The translations under genes and the position numbers were made by a program. This document shows, piece after piece, positions 1-9,403 of a stretch of DNA of 55,484 bases; position 1 is the first letter of the stretch; each line of letters opens with the position of its first letter. Source of the stretch: CAZHZT01 sp964537285 (GTDB taxonomy: Bacteria; Bacteroidota; Bacteroidia; Chitinophagales; Saprospiraceae); NCBI GenBank assembly GCA_964537285.1, contig CAZHZT010000026.1, positions 1 through 55,484 on the forward strand. The letters run 5' to 3'. The notes beneath the pieces are model-generated. The model searched no databases. It had not been told where the DNA came from and saw only the letters and a program-made list of their open reading frames with translations.

Positions 1-128
1 TTTCTTAGTGCATACTATTCTTTACAACAATGTCAATGAACTTTATTTAAACTATTAATTGAGGGTTAAAATACCCTTAACTAATCTTTAAATTTCTTTA
101 CTAATATCGCCCTCTTCAAAGGCGATTG

Positions 129-136
129 CAAAGGTA
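129..136 (-). promoter_or_regulatory. Putative Bacteroidota -7 box reading off the left edge
   Basis: On the minus strand this reads TACCTTTG, a full match to the Bacteroidota -7 consensus TAnnTTTG. A CTTG that could serve as a weak -33 box lies 20 bases upstream. It points leftward, so the regulated gene would start beyond the window's left edge. Apart from this I see no gene in positions 1-283. Confidence 0.4.
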
Positions 137-283
137 AAACAAGCTTATCAAAAAAACAAGCCCCTTTTATTTTTTTTGCTACTTTTTTTTAAAAAATATT
201 TTCATCTCGATAGAAAAGTGCTTTCACTGCTTCTCTCTCTCCAAACATGAAAAACAAGTAAAATACTGCTATTCATTCTTTTA

Positions 284-466
284 AGTAGTTCACGGATTTA
301 AACTGTATAAACTATCGATGCCCTTGGCAGGAAGGTTTTTGAGTTGGAGATCGACACTTTTTTGGGGTTTTTCTTCGAAAAACCCCAAAAAAGTGTCGAT
401 CTCCAAGCAAAAAATGCTTCTACAGAGGGCAAAGGTTATTCATATAGTCTATTTCCGTGAACTACT
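284..466. repeat. Family B palindromic element (B1) with TA duplication
   Basis: The element has inverted ends AGTAGTTCACGGA and TCCGTGAACTACT and is flanked on both sides by TA (282-283 and 467-468). Its interior carries a separate 29 bp perfect hairpin (344-406). Length is 183 bp, against 160 bp for the B copies at 39188 and 49184. The interior stretch CCCTTGGCAGGAA is shared with the copy at 11763. It abuts the end of crtYcd and helps form that gene's stop codon. Confidence 0.8.
344..406. terminator. Perfect 29 bp hairpin (family C, C1)
   Basis: The arms are exact complements over 29 bases around the 5-base loop CTTCG, with TTTTTCTTCGAAAAA at the centre. It lies downstream of crtYcd and inside the B1 element, so it could terminate the carotenoid transcript. 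The same centre with different arms occurs at 25725-25791. Confidence 0.6.
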
Positions 467-1350
467 TACCAAATCGATTTGAAATATTCATACAAGCTTA
501 CCACTCCGAAAAGAAGCAGGAATGAATAAAAAGAATCTTCTATTGGAATAGAAAGAAGGCGGACAGAGGAAAATTCAAACCCATTATAGAGTACAACAGG
601 TTCGCTCGTAAAGTACCCGGTCAAGGCTCCATCGACCATAACAAAAGGTATCCAGGAAACTAAATATGCCAGGTAAAAACGAGTCCTGTAAGTATTGGGA
701 ACACCCCATAAATGCCAAAGCATAAATGCCGCTGCCAGAAAACAGGTAGTAGATGTGTACAACTGCTCAAAAAACAGCAAGCCATAAACCATAAAAAAAA
801 GCATCAAACCTACAGTTATAACTTTATCCGCAGCTCTCAGGTAATCCTTTGGGAAATATACATTTAAACACTCATAAATAAATATACACGCGAAAGGGAC
901 ACTCACGAAGAACAACCACTCCTCAACAGGTAGTTTGAACAGATAAACTCCACTCAAATACCTGTGATTAAAGCCCCAGACCCCTAACTCAGTAAAATAC
1001 ACATCCCATACAATAAAAAATATTCCTATTAAAAATATGGCGGGAAAGAGGAACTTCCATGTTTTATAATAGGCCACTTTCCGATCAAAACTTAGCAAAA
1101 AAACAGGTACCACAGTAAAGACGTGCAGCCACAAATACAGATATGAGTTTTCGAAAAGAGTTTCTGCTTCAAGTGAGGGAACTTCAAACTGGAACCTTGA
1201 ATCAACAACTTCCGGAAATAACCACAAATAACCAACGAGCAATAAAACCAAACCCACTCCTCCTGTAGCTAGTGCCGACAAAACATCCACTCTTTTTTTG
1301 GTACTTCCATCCTTATTCATATTAATCGCTGAAGACTTCCAATTATTCAT
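466..1350 (-). CDS. crtYcd: Lycopene beta-cyclase, fused CrtYc-CrtYd type
   Basis: This 294 aa integral membrane protein should cyclise the ends of lycopene to give beta-carotene. It has about seven hydrophobic segments and two copies of the lycopene cyclase domain, each with the family's Pro-[acidic] signature: PVEEWLFF near residue 147 and the weaker IPIEDSFYSF near 268. These correspond to the separate CrtYc and CrtYd subunits of actinobacteria. It follows crtB by 28 bases and is the last gene of the crtI-crtB-crtYcd operon. Start is ATG at 1350; a second in-frame ATG at 1320 is also possible. The stop codon lies across the junction with palindromic element B1, so the C-terminus may have been altered by that insertion. 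Confidence 0.87.
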   Translation of the reverse strand: MNNWKSSAINMNKDGSTKKRVDVLSALATGGVGLVLLLVGYLWLFPEVVDSRFQFEVPSLEAETLFENSYLYLWLHVFTVVPVFLLSFDRKVAYYKTWKFLFPAIFLIGIFFIVWDVYFTELGVWGFNHRYLSGVYLFKLPVEEWLFFVSVPFACIFIYECLNVYFPKDYLRAADKVITVGLMLFFMVYGLLFFEQLYTSTTCFLAAAFMLWHLWGVPNTYRTRFYLAYLVSWIPFVMVDGALTGYFTSEPVVLYNGFEFSSVRLLSIPIEDSFYSFLLLFGVVSLYEYFKSIW

Positions 1351-1378
1351 GTCGTCATTGTCTCGGGCAAAAAGATGT

Positions 1379-2233
1379 TTAAAAAATTCCTAAGCGATTT
1401 TTTACAGCAGAGCTAAAAAGTAAATACATTTTTCGGCTATCATTCACCCGGATGCGTTCTTTCTTTACTTTGGCTGCGGTAGATCGTTTTATTTTCTCAA
1501 ATAGATTCAGGTAGTATACGTAAGCAAGGTATACCCCGAAGCGGGCACCTTTAGGAAGTTGCAAGATTCCTTTATAGGCGTCATCGAAATCCTTTTTTAT
1601 ATCGTTTTCAATCAGAACCTTATCATCGTTTGTAAAACGGGGAAAATCTATCCCGGGGAAATACACTCTTCCACGATCGTAATAATCACTTTTCATATCG
1701 CGAAGAAAGTTTACTTTTTGGAAAGCAGACCCAAGGCTACATGCCGGTTCCTTGAGCTTTTGATATAACTCATCATTTCCTTCACAGAACACCCGTAAGC
1801 ACATTAGCCCTACTACTTCCGCAGAGCCATATATATACGTTTTATAGAGTGATTCTTCGTACCGGGCATTATCCAGATCCATTTCCATGCTTGTAAGAAA
1901 TGCATCAATTAATTCTTTTTCGATCTGATACTCCCGCACTACCTCTTGAAAAGCATGAAGCACAGGACTCAGACTAATGCCTTCATCAATAGCTTTGTGC
2001 GTATCTTCCCAAAATCTTTGAAGTAAAAGTTGTTTTGGGTAATCATGGAAAGTGTCCACTATTTCATCAGCAAAACGGACGAAGCCATAGATCGCATAGA
2101 TCGGGGCTCGAAACTTTTTTTCAAACACCCGGATACCGAGAGAAAATGAGGTGCTGTAACGATTAGTTATTAATTTGCTGCATTCCAGGCAAACATCATT
2201 GTAAAGCTTCATCATAGTGCCTATATTTTTCAT
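1379..2233 (-). CDS. crtB: Phytoene synthase
   Basis: This enzyme condenses two geranylgeranyl diphosphates head to head into 15-cis-phytoene, the first committed carotenoid step. The 284 aa protein shows both Asp-rich metal sites of the squalene/phytoene synthase family: DEIVD in the segment YGFVRFADEIVD near residue 55 and the NFLRDMKSDYYDRGRVYFP segment near 175. Length is typical. It starts 5 bases after the crtI stop, so the two are almost certainly co-transcribed and translationally linked. ATG codons at 2215 and 2212 are alternative starts. No GGPP synthase lies in the cluster; the nearest prenyl synthase is at 42441 and looks like a longer-chain enzyme. Confidence 0.93.
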   Translation of the reverse strand: MKNIGTMMKLYNDVCLECSKLITNRYSTSFSLGIRVFEKKFRAPIYAIYGFVRFADEIVDTFHDYPKQLLLQRFWEDTHKAIDEGISLSPVLHAFQEVVREYQIEKELIDAFLTSMEMDLDNARYEESLYKTYIYGSAEVVGLMCLRVFCEGNDELYQKLKEPACSLGSAFQKVNFLRDMKSDYYDRGRVYFPGIDFPRFTNDDKVLIENDIKKDFDDAYKGILQLPKGARFGVYLAYVYYLNLFEKIKRSTAAKVKKERIRVNDSRKMYLLFSSAVKNRLGIF

Positions 2234-2238
2234 CCGTA

Positions 2239-3720
2239 TTAAGATTTTAATATTTTGACAATTTCATTGGCTACGACCTCACCTGAAATGATAGAAGGCG
2301 GAACACCAGGGCCAGGGGTAGTCAATTGACCAGTAAAGAATAAATTCTTCAATTTTTTACTCTTCATCTTTGGCTTCAAAAAGGCCGTTTGCCAGAGCGT
2401 ATTTGCCAATCCGTAGGCATTTCCCTTAAAAGCGTGATAGTCCTCCACAAATTCTTTATGTGCAAAAGACCTTTTATAAACCACTTTATCTCGAACAGAA
2501 TGGCCTGCCACTTCTTCAAGGCGATCCATCATCAAGTTATAATATTTTTCCCGAACCTCTTCGCTATCGTCTTTTAAGCCTGGTGCCAGAGGAATAAGTA
2601 AAAATAGATTTTCACTTCCTTCAGGAGCCACTGAAGCATCTGTTTTTGAAGGACAGCACGCATAAAACAATGGTTTATCAGGCCATTTAGGTTTTTCGTA
2701 AATATCTATTGCATGCTGATGAAAATCTTCATCGAAGAACAAATTATGGTGCAATAAGTTATCAATTTTACTATTCAGTCCGATGTAAAAAAGAAGAGAA
2801 GAAGGGGCCATGGTTCGGCGCTGCCAGTATTTATCAGAATACATCTTATCTGAATCATCTAACAAAGTCTGTTCAATATGATGATAATCTGCCGCGCCAA
2901 CAACCATATCTGTTGCATATTTGCCGTTCACAGTTTCTATTTCCGAAGCTTTGCCATTTGAACTAACTACTTTTGTCACTTCTTCCCCAAGGCGAATCTT
3001 CACCCCTTGTTCTTCACAAACAGCCATCATCGCTTTGACGATCTCGTGCATCCCCCCCAGCGGATACCATGTACCCTGGCTGATATCTGCATAGTTCATC
3101 AAGCTGTACATAGCAGGTGTTTTTTCCGGAGTAGCCCCTAAAAAAAGAACTGGAAATTCCAGTAGTTGGATCAATTGAGGATGTTTAAAGAGTTTCTTGA
3201 TGTGCGAGGAGATCGACTGGAACATTTGCAGGCGGAAAAGAGCTGAGACGACCCTGAAGTCAGCGAACTCCCAGATCGAATGCCCTGGTTTATGCACAAA
3301 TTCGTTCATTCCAACCTCATACTTATACTTTGCCTCTTTTAGAAATTTCCGTAAATTTTGGCTACTGCCTTTCTCATATTGTTCGAAAAGCTCAGCAACA
3401 GCGTCTGCCCCTGCCGGTACTTGCATGATATCTTCGATGCCAAAAACGACTTGATAAGAAGGATCTAATCTTACGAGCTCGTAATAATCAGATGGTTTTT
3501 TTCCGAAATGAGCAAAAAACTGTTCAAAAACTTCAGGCATCCAATACCAACTCGGCCCCATGTCAAAAATGAAACCATCTTTTTCGAATTTTCTGGCTCG
3601 CCCTCCAGGAACTGTATTCTTTTCAAGGATGGTCACGTCGAAGCCTTGCTTAGCAAGATGAGCGGCGGCTGAAAGCCCCGCGAAACCCGCCCCAATAACA
3701 TGAATTTTTTTTGTAGACAC
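2239..3720 (-). CDS. crtI: Phytoene desaturase (CrtI type)
   Basis: This FAD-dependent enzyme introduces double bases into phytoene on the way to lycopene, at the membrane surface. The 493 aa protein begins with a dinucleotide-binding fold, VIGAGFAGLSAAAHL (residues 8-22) followed by an ILEKN acidic strand end and the PGGRARKF motif. The C-terminal FAD signature of bacterial CrtI is present as FFTGQLTTPGPGVPPSIISG. It is the first gene of the crtI-crtB-crtYcd operon. No carotenoid hydroxylase or ketolase is in this window, so beta-carotene is the predicted product of these genes alone. Could in principle be a neurosporene-type desaturase, but the neighbours support lycopene formation. Confidence 0.93.
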   Translation of the reverse strand: MSTKKIHVIGAGFAGLSAAAHLAKQGFDVTILEKNTVPGGRARKFEKDGFIFDMGPSWYWMPEVFEQFFAHFGKKPSDYYELVRLDPSYQVVFGIEDIMQVPAGADAVAELFEQYEKGSSQNLRKFLKEAKYKYEVGMNEFVHKPGHSIWEFADFRVVSALFRLQMFQSISSHIKKLFKHPQLIQLLEFPVLFLGATPEKTPAMYSLMNYADISQGTWYPLGGMHEIVKAMMAVCEEQGVKIRLGEEVTKVVSSNGKASEIETVNGKYATDMVVGAADYHHIEQTLLDDSDKMYSDKYWQRRTMAPSSLLFYIGLNSKIDNLLHHNLFFDEDFHQHAIDIYEKPKWPDKPLFYACCPSKTDASVAPEGSENLFLLIPLAPGLKDDSEEVREKYYNLMMDRLEEVAGHSVRDKVVYKRSFAHKEFVEDYHAFKGNAYGLANTLWQTAFLKPKMKSKKLKNLFFTGQLTTPGPGVPPSIISGEVVANEIVKILKS

Positions 3721-3822
3721 CTATTTTGTTTTGTTATTTTTCGTTGTAAAATCGGCATAGAAACAGGCGTTCTTTAATTTTGTTTAACCCTAAAAGGGAG
3801 GGAAATACAATTGTATTAAAAT

Positions 3823-4011
3823 TTAGCGCAAGAACTTGATTAACAAATAAGGTTCTTTGACATAATTTGTGATAAGGGATTAGGCAATTAATAAGCTACC
3901 CAAATTTTGCGAAGTAATTTTTTTCGTTCTTTGGTAAATAAAAAAGGGCTCCCTTAAAGTCAATGACTTAAGGCGGCCCTTTTTTATTTATCGATCAAGT
4001 TCTTGCGCTAA
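3823..4011. repeat. Long-range 18 bp inverted repeat around a degenerate family A copy
   Basis: Perfect 18-base inverted arms lie at 3823-3840 and 3994-4011, TTAGCGCAAGAACTTGAT and its complement. Between them sit a degenerate family A end (GTTCTTTGACATAATTTGTG from about 3852) and a second GTTCTTTGG at 3925. The right arm covers the rpsA stop codon at 4008-4010. It resembles the other palindromes in this window that abut gene ends. Confidence 0.6.
3935..3990. terminator. Hairpin terminator downstream of rpsA
   Basis: The arms TAAATAAAAAAGGGC..CCCTTAAAGT and ACTTAAGG..GGCCCTTTTTTATTTA pair around a short loop and end in a run of T on both strands. It lies 18 bases beyond the rpsA stop and upstream of crtI. 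It could serve as a rho-independent terminator for rpsA. Confidence 0.7.
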
Positions 4012-6146
4012 TTATCGTCTTCGTCGAATTGTTTTTTCAATTCTGCCAAGGCATCAAGTTCTCCAAGCGTAGTTCTTTCAATTTTCGATTGCTGTGATTT
4101 TACCGCATCGCGTGTTTTTTGACGTTCTTTCTCTTTTTCGCGCTTAACCTGTTCATCAGCCTCCCGGCGAATATCTTCCAGGTAACGCAAGTGAGAAACC
4201 AGGATACGCTTATCATCGCGGTTAAACTCAATAACTTTCACGGTAAGCACCTCGTCCATTTCTGCATATTTTCCATCCTCTCTACGGATATGACGAATTG
4301 GAGCAAAAGCTTCCAGACCGTAAGGTAGCTGTACTATAGCACCTTTATCATCTCTTCTGAGGATCGTTGCTTCGTGATAAGAGCCAACAGGGAAAACAGT
4401 TTCGAAAGTATCCCATGGATTTTCTTCCAGTTGCTTATGCCCAAGAGAAAGCTTACGGCTATCCTTATCGATATCCAGGATAACGATATCAATTTGAGCA
4501 CCTACCCTTGTGAACTCAGAAGGGTGAGAGAAGCGCTTCGTCCAGGACAGGTCGGAGATGTGTACCATCCCGCCAATGCCTTCTTCCAATTCAACGAACA
4601 CACCGTAAGGAGTAAGATTCTTAACCTCTCCGGAGTGGCGGCTGTCAACTGGGTATCTTACTTCAATATCGCTCCAAGGGTCTTTACTTAGTTGTTTGAT
4701 ACTAAGAGACATCTTGCGTTCATCGCGATCTATGGTAACAACTTTTGCTTCGTATTCCTGGCCTAACTTGAAGAATTCGCGTGCATTGACAGGTTGATTG
4801 CTCCATGTAACTTCAGATACGTGAATCAAGCCCTCTACGCCTGGCATAATCTCAAGGAATGCACCATAATCTTCAATATTAACAATCTTACCTTTAACAA
4901 CGTATCCTTCCACAATGGAAGCATCCAGAATTTCCCAAGGATGTGGCTGCAGTTGTTTCAGACCGAGAGAAATTCTTTTCTTATTTTCATCGAAATCAAG
5001 TACAACTACGTTAATTTTCTGATTTAGTGCCAGCACCTCGCTCGGATGAGAAATTCTACCCCAGGAGATGTCCGTGATATAAAGGAGTCCATCCACACCA
5101 CCAAGATCCAGGAACGCACCGAAATCAGTAATATTTTTAACAAGCCCTTCGAGGACCTGGCCTTTCTCAAGGCTGGCAATGATTTGCTCTCTTTGTTCGG
5201 CAAGATCACTTTCGATAAGTGCTTTATGAGATACTACGGCATTCTTGATCGTCTCATTAATCTTAACGACCTTGAACTCCATAGTTTTGCCAACGTAAGA
5301 ATCGTAATCAATGATTGGCTTAATATCGATTTGAGAACCTGGAAGGAAGGTTTCAAGGCCACCACAATCGACAATAAGGCCACCCTTAGTTTTGCTGATA
5401 ACCTGCCCCTTAATAACCGTACCATTTTTGTAAGAATCTACAATATCCTCCCATGCCAATAGTAATTTAGCTTTACGGCGAGAAAGCACTAACTGACCCC
5501 GCAAGTCTTCCTGTTGTTCTACATAAACATGAACAGTGTCCCCGACTTTCAAGTCGGGTTGGTCTCTAAATTCCGAAAGCGGTACAAGGCCATCAGATTT
5601 GTAATTAAGATCCAACACCACATCGCCATCATTGATTGAAGTAACGATACCTGCAACGATTTCGTTTTCATCTACAGAGTTAAGTGTTTCCTCATACTGC
5701 TTGAGCATTTGCTCCTTTTCATCATCAGGATAACGCTCTCCTGCTCTATTAGCTACGCCCCAATCGAAATCATCATGAGCGGACTCCCCCTGAGTTCCTT
5801 CTTCCTCCGGAACCAATTCATCTTCGTCCTCTTCGTCAGGGTCACTATCTCCGTCTTCATCCTCTTCGTCAAGTTCACTGTCTCCGTCTTCATCTTCAGA
5901 ATCATCATCATCTTCTTCATCAGAATCATCAGTATCCACATCTTCATCAGAATCCGCGTCGATTGAGTTCTGAACATCGGAGGTTTCCTCGTTTACGACT
6001 GTATCGTCGCTAGTACTTACTTCCGGTTCTGGATTTTCTGTTTCAACCTCCGGGTTAGTACTTGTATTTTCTTCTTGTTGTTCTGTTGAAGCGTTATTTT
6101 CAGTTTGCTGATCATCGGCCTCAAATTCCTTTTCATCAAGTTGCAT
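4008..6146 (-). CDS. rpsA: 30S ribosomal protein S1 with acidic N-terminal extension
   Basis: S1 brings mRNA to the 30S subunit and is essential in most Gram-negative bacteria. Six S1 RNA-binding domains follow each other, starting near residues 161, 245, 330, 415, 500 and 588. Repeated signatures include GLVKNITDFGAFLDLGGVDG, GKIVNIEDYGAFLEI and RKLSLGHKQL. Residues 1-128 are an extreme Asp/Glu tract with long runs of DEED and EDEDGD, ending just before DDFDWG. At 712 aa the protein is longer than the 557 aa E. coli S1 because of this tail. Long acidic N-termini are common on Bacteroidota S1 proteins, whose mRNAs largely lack Shine-Dalgarno sites. The C-terminal ~60 residues are charged and probably helical. 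The stop codon lies in an 18 bp inverted repeat arm. Confidence 0.95.
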   Translation of the reverse strand: MQLDEKEFEADDQQTENNASTEQQEENTSTNPEVETENPEPEVSTSDDTVVNEETSDVQNSIDADSDEDVDTDDSDEEDDDDSEDEDGDSELDEEDEDGDSDPDEEDEDELVPEEEGTQGESAHDDFDWGVANRAGERYPDDEKEQMLKQYEETLNSVDENEIVAGIVTSINDGDVVLDLNYKSDGLVPLSEFRDQPDLKVGDTVHVYVEQQEDLRGQLVLSRRKAKLLLAWEDIVDSYKNGTVIKGQVISKTKGGLIVDCGGLETFLPGSQIDIKPIIDYDSYVGKTMEFKVVKINETIKNAVVSHKALIESDLAEQREQIIASLEKGQVLEGLVKNITDFGAFLDLGGVDGLLYITDISWGRISHPSEVLALNQKINVVVLDFDENKKRISLGLKQLQPHPWEILDASIVEGYVVKGKIVNIEDYGAFLEIMPGVEGLIHVSEVTWSNQPVNAREFFKLGQEYEAKVVTIDRDERKMSLSIKQLSKDPWSDIEVRYPVDSRHSGEVKNLTPYGVFVELEEGIGGMVHISDLSWTKRFSHPSEFTRVGAQIDIVILDIDKDSRKLSLGHKQLEENPWDTFETVFPVGSYHEATILRRDDKGAIVQLPYGLEAFAPIRHIRREDGKYAEMDEVLTVKVIEFNRDDKRILVSHLRYLEDIRREADEQVKREKEKERQKTRDAVKSQQSKIERTTLGELDALAELKKQFDEDDN

Positions 6147-6397
6147 AATTAATCTACTCCAATTGTTTTACCCGCAGGAGAATACGGGTTTGTTTAATAT
6201 TAAAATTGAGGGCGCAAAGTTACAATATAAAAATTAAAAAAGTGTAATAAGATGAATTATTTTTTTTATTTTCAGTGGATTAATACTCAAATTTCGATCT
6301 TAATTTGATAAATAATAAAATTATTTTACCGTCAAACAAATATTAATTTATAATTTTACGAGAATAGCACTATAGATTTACAAAATCAATAATAAAT
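6147..6397. other. Divergent promoter region between rpsA and fadD
   Basis: This AT-rich 251-base gap separates two divergent genes and holds both of their promoters. The only motif I can defend is the rpsA -7 box at 6215-6222. For fadD, a TAATTTTA near 6348-6357 is a 7 of 8 match to TAnnTTTG. No palindromic element is present, unlike most gaps of this size here. Confidence 0.4.
6215..6222 (-). promoter_or_regulatory. Putative rpsA -7 promoter box
   Basis: The minus strand reads TAACTTTG, matching the Bacteroidota sigma-ABfr -7 consensus TAnnTTTG. It stands about 70 bases ahead of the rpsA start. The -33 TTTG is not clear; only a T-rich stretch is present there. Confidence 0.5.
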
Positions 6398-8077
6398 ATG
6401 ACTGATCAGCGTCCTTGGTTAACTAACTATCCTAAAGGTGTGCCAGCCAATATAGATGCCGAATCCTACACTTCCATGGCGGAAATGATAGAAGAGGCAT
6501 TTGAAAAATATGCAAAGCTCCCCGCTTTTACCTGTATGGGTAAAACATTAAGCTTTGAACAAATAGACAAATACTCCAAACAGTTTGGAGCATACCTTCG
6601 CTCAAGAGGTCTTGAAAAAGGTGATAAAGTTGGAATAATGATGCCTAACTTGCTGCAATACCCTATTTGCCTGTTCGGAGCCCTCAGAGCAGGCCTTATT
6701 GTAGTCAATACCAACCCTCTTTATACACCTCGCGAAATGCTACACCAATTTACAGATGCAGGTGTGAAAGCCGTGGTAATTGCAGAAAACTTTGCCGCCA
6801 ACCTTCAGAAAATTCTGGGCGACACCAATATTAAAACAGTCGTTGTTACAAGCATTGGGGAGCTATTAGGAGGAATTAAAGGTCCTTTAGTCAATTTTGT
6901 CGTTCGCTCAATAAAACGAATGGTTCCCAAATATGACATCCCTAATACGGTTACCTTTTCCGAAGCACTGAAGCAAGGGAAGAAATTTACACTTGAGAAA
7001 GTACACGGCCAACCTGATGATGTTATTTTATTACAATACACCGGAGGAACAACCGGAGTTGCCAAGGGGGCGATGTTGACGAATAAGAATATGATTGCCA
7101 ATATGCTTCAAATCAAGGCTAACTTTGAACCTTTTTGCGAAGCAACTAAGGAAGTAGCGCTTGCCGCCCTCCCCTTCTATCACATCTTCGCCCTTACGGT
7201 TAACGCTATGGCCATGCTCCACCTTGGAAATCACAATATCCTGGTCACGAATCCAAGGGATCAGAAATCCTTGCTCAAATTGTTTAAAAAATACCCTGTT
7301 AGTCTTTTCCCTGGAGTGAACACACTTTTCAATGCATTACTAAACAATCCAAAATTTACCAGCCTGGATTTCAGCCCTATGAAAGTAGTGGTCGCTGGTG
7401 GTATGGCTCTGCAACGCCCGGTAGCTGAGCGCTGGCACAAAACGACAGGTTGTTCAATCAGTGAGGGATATGGTCTTACAGAAACATCTCCGGTAGTTAC
7501 CGTAAACCCCATTGATGGTAGTGGAAAAATAGGATCAATCGGCTTACCGGTTCCTTCTACTCATGTACGCATTGTAGATGCTCAAGGTATGGTACTAGGC
7601 CCTCTTCAGGAAGGTGAGATCCAAGTCAAAGGCCCCCAGGTAATGAAAGGATACTATAACCGGCCGGGAGAAACAGCTAAGGTACTTTCTGCAGATGGCT
7701 GGCTCAGCACAGGCGACATTGGCATTATGCACGAAGATGGATACTTCCAGATTGTAGATCGCAAAAAAGACATGATCAATGTTTCGGGCTTTAATGTCTA
7801 TCCTAACGAAATAGAAGATGTTATAGCCGGCCATCCCAAAGTATTAGAAGTAGCTGCTATCGGGGTACCACATGAAAAATCAGGAGAAGCCGTTAAGGTT
7901 TTCATTGTTAAAAAAGAAAAATCCTTAACGGAAAAAGAAATTATAGATTTTTCACGTGAAAATCTTACAGGATACAAAGTTCCAAAACTTATCGAATTCA
8001 GAGATAGTCTGCCTAAGACCAATGTTGGTAAAATATTGAGAAGAGCGCTTCGCGAAGAAGCTGTTAAATCTAAATAA
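6398..8077 (+). CDS. fadD: Long-chain fatty acid-CoA ligase
   Basis: The enzyme activates free fatty acids with ATP and CoA, at the inner membrane, for beta-oxidation or phospholipid use. The 559 aa length matches E. coli FadD (561 aa). Motifs are the AMP-binding P-loop LLQYTGGTTGVAKGAM (near residue 212), GYGLTETSP (near 361), the FadD signature DGWLSTGDIG..GYFQIVDRKKDM (near 435-455) and the C-terminal KTNVGKILRR with the catalytic Lys. Similarity to E. coli FadD is visible along the whole length, for example PFYHIFALTVN and ITNPRD-like VTNPRD. The DUF819 membrane gene starts 2 bases after its stop, so the two form an operon. Confidence 0.95.
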   Translation: MTDQRPWLTNYPKGVPANIDAESYTSMAEMIEEAFEKYAKLPAFTCMGKTLSFEQIDKYSKQFGAYLRSRGLEKGDKVGIMMPNLLQYPICLFGALRAGLIVVNTNPLYTPREMLHQFTDAGVKAVVIAENFAANLQKILGDTNIKTVVVTSIGELLGGIKGPLVNFVVRSIKRMVPKYDIPNTVTFSEALKQGKKFTLEKVHGQPDDVILLQYTGGTTGVAKGAMLTNKNMIANMLQIKANFEPFCEATKEVALAALPFYHIFALTVNAMAMLHLGNHNILVTNPRDQKSLLKLFKKYPVSLFPGVNTLFNALLNNPKFTSLDFSPMKVVVAGGMALQRPVAERWHKTTGCSISEGYGLTETSPVVTVNPIDGSGKIGSIGLPVPSTHVRIVDAQGMVLGPLQEGEIQVKGPQVMKGYYNRPGETAKVLSADGWLSTGDIGIMHEDGYFQIVDRKKDMINVSGFNVYPNEIEDVIAGHPKVLEVAAIGVPHEKSGEAVKVFIVKKEKSLTEKEIIDFSRENLTGYKVPKLIEFRDSLPKTNVGKILRRALREEAVKSK

Positions 8078-8079
8078 AT

Positions 8080-9330
8080 ATGTCGCTTCCTTTTGAGAAT
8101 GATGCTATTACTCTAGGCCTATTGCTCATTGTGCTGGCTTTAGTATTCTACACTTCCAGTCTGGATCATCCGTTCTGGAAAAAATTCTATAAGTTCGTTC
8201 CTCCTTTGTTATTGTGCTACTTTTTACCCGCACTCTTGCATTGGCCGCTCGGACTAATCACAGGGGAAGGCTCCAATCTTTACTTTGTTGCCTCAAGATA
8301 TCTACTGCCTGCCAGTTTGATACTACTTTGTTTGAGCATTGATCTAAAAGGGATTATCAACCTTGGCCCCAAATCCTTGATTATGTTTTTCGCCGCTACT
8401 CTTGGAATTATTCTCGGTGGCCCTGTAGCTCTGATTATCATTAATACGATTGCTCCGGACATTATTGCCGCCAGCCAGCAGGAAATATCAAGAGGGCTTT
8501 CTACTGTAGCCGGAAGCTGGATTGGAGGTGGAGCGAACCAAACAGCGATGAAGGAAATATATAAAGTCGGAGATGACTTATTTGCTACAATGATAATTGT
8601 AGATGTGGTTGTAGCCAATATCTGGATGGGTTTCCTGCTGTACGGGGCCAGCATTTCGTCAAAAGTGGATACTTGGCTGAAGGCCGACAGCTCCGCCATT
8701 GAAGACTTGAAAGAAAAAGTTGCTAACTATCGTGCAAGTATAGCCAGGATGCCTACAACAACGAGCATTTTTATTCTTATGGGGGTCGCATTTGGAGGCG
8801 TCGCATTTTCCCATTGGGGAGCTGATGCCATTACACCACAAATGGAAGCCATAAAATCCTCCTTAGACCGTTATCGCCTGGATTCGCTCAGGTCTCACTT
8901 TTTTTGGTTAATTGTATTTTCCACTACGATTGGCCTTGTTCTTTCTTTCACGAAGGCAAGAAAACTTGAAGGAGTAGGTGCTTCAAGGTGGGGGTCTGTA
9001 TTTATTTATGTCCTGGTAGCCACGATTGGGATGAAAATGAACATAGGCGAAATTCTGGACAACCTGGGGCTTTTCGCGATAGGTATTGTATGGATGTTAG
9101 TACATGTTAGCATTCTTATTATTACTGCCATAATCATTAAAGCTCCTTTCTTTTTTGTAGCGGTCGGCAGCCAGGCTAATGTTGGGGGGGCAGCATCCGC
9201 TCCTGTAGTAGCATCTGCCTTTAGTCCAGCCCTTGCTCCTGTAGGGGTACTCATGGCCGTTTTGGGATATGCGTTAGGCACTTATGGCGCAATTATTTGT
9301 ACTGAATTAATGAAATTCATTACTTCATAA
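8080..9330 (+). CDS. DUF819 family (YjcL-like) membrane protein
   Basis: A 416 aa integral membrane protein with about eleven hydrophobic segments. The Gly-rich conserved blocks typical of DUF819 are visible: GSWIGGGANQTAMKEI near residue 147 and VGSQANVGGAASAPVVASAF near 362, the two halves looking like an inverted repeat fold. The family's substrate is not firmly established; the fold resembles secondary transporters. It starts 2 bases after fadD, so it should be co-expressed with fatty acid activation, but a link to lipid transport is only inference. Confidence 0.8.
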   Translation: MSLPFENDAITLGLLLIVLALVFYTSSLDHPFWKKFYKFVPPLLLCYFLPALLHWPLGLITGEGSNLYFVASRYLLPASLILLCLSIDLKGIINLGPKSLIMFFAATLGIILGGPVALIIINTIAPDIIAASQQEISRGLSTVAGSWIGGGANQTAMKEIYKVGDDLFATMIIVDVVVANIWMGFLLYGASISSKVDTWLKADSSAIEDLKEKVANYRASIARMPTTTSIFILMGVAFGGVAFSHWGADAITPQMEAIKSSLDRYRLDSLRSHFFWLIVFSTTIGLVLSFTKARKLEGVGASRWGSVFIYVLVATIGMKMNIGEILDNLGLFAIGIVWMLVHVSILIITAIIIKAPFFFVAVGSQANVGGAASAPVVASAFSPALAPVGVLMAVLGYALGTYGAIICTELMKFITS

Positions 9331-9339
9331 GATATTAAT

Positions 9340-9370
9340 TAACAGCCAAAAACTTATTTTTTGGCTGTTA
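9340..9370. terminator. Rho-independent terminator after the fadD operon
   Basis: TAACAGCCAAAAA and TTTTTTGGCTGTTA pair around a 4-base loop just 10 bases past the DUF819 stop. The T-run in the stem end makes it a plausible intrinsic terminator on the plus strand, and a weaker one on the minus strand. Confidence 0.75.
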
Positions 9371-9403
9371 CTTAGGAACGTTTACTTTTTTGAAGCTAAC
9401 TAC

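Noticed and set aside
5753..5977. Reading frames opposite and alongside the acidic part of rpsA
   Set aside because: They are shadows of the low-complexity Asp/Glu-coding DNA and have no independent support.
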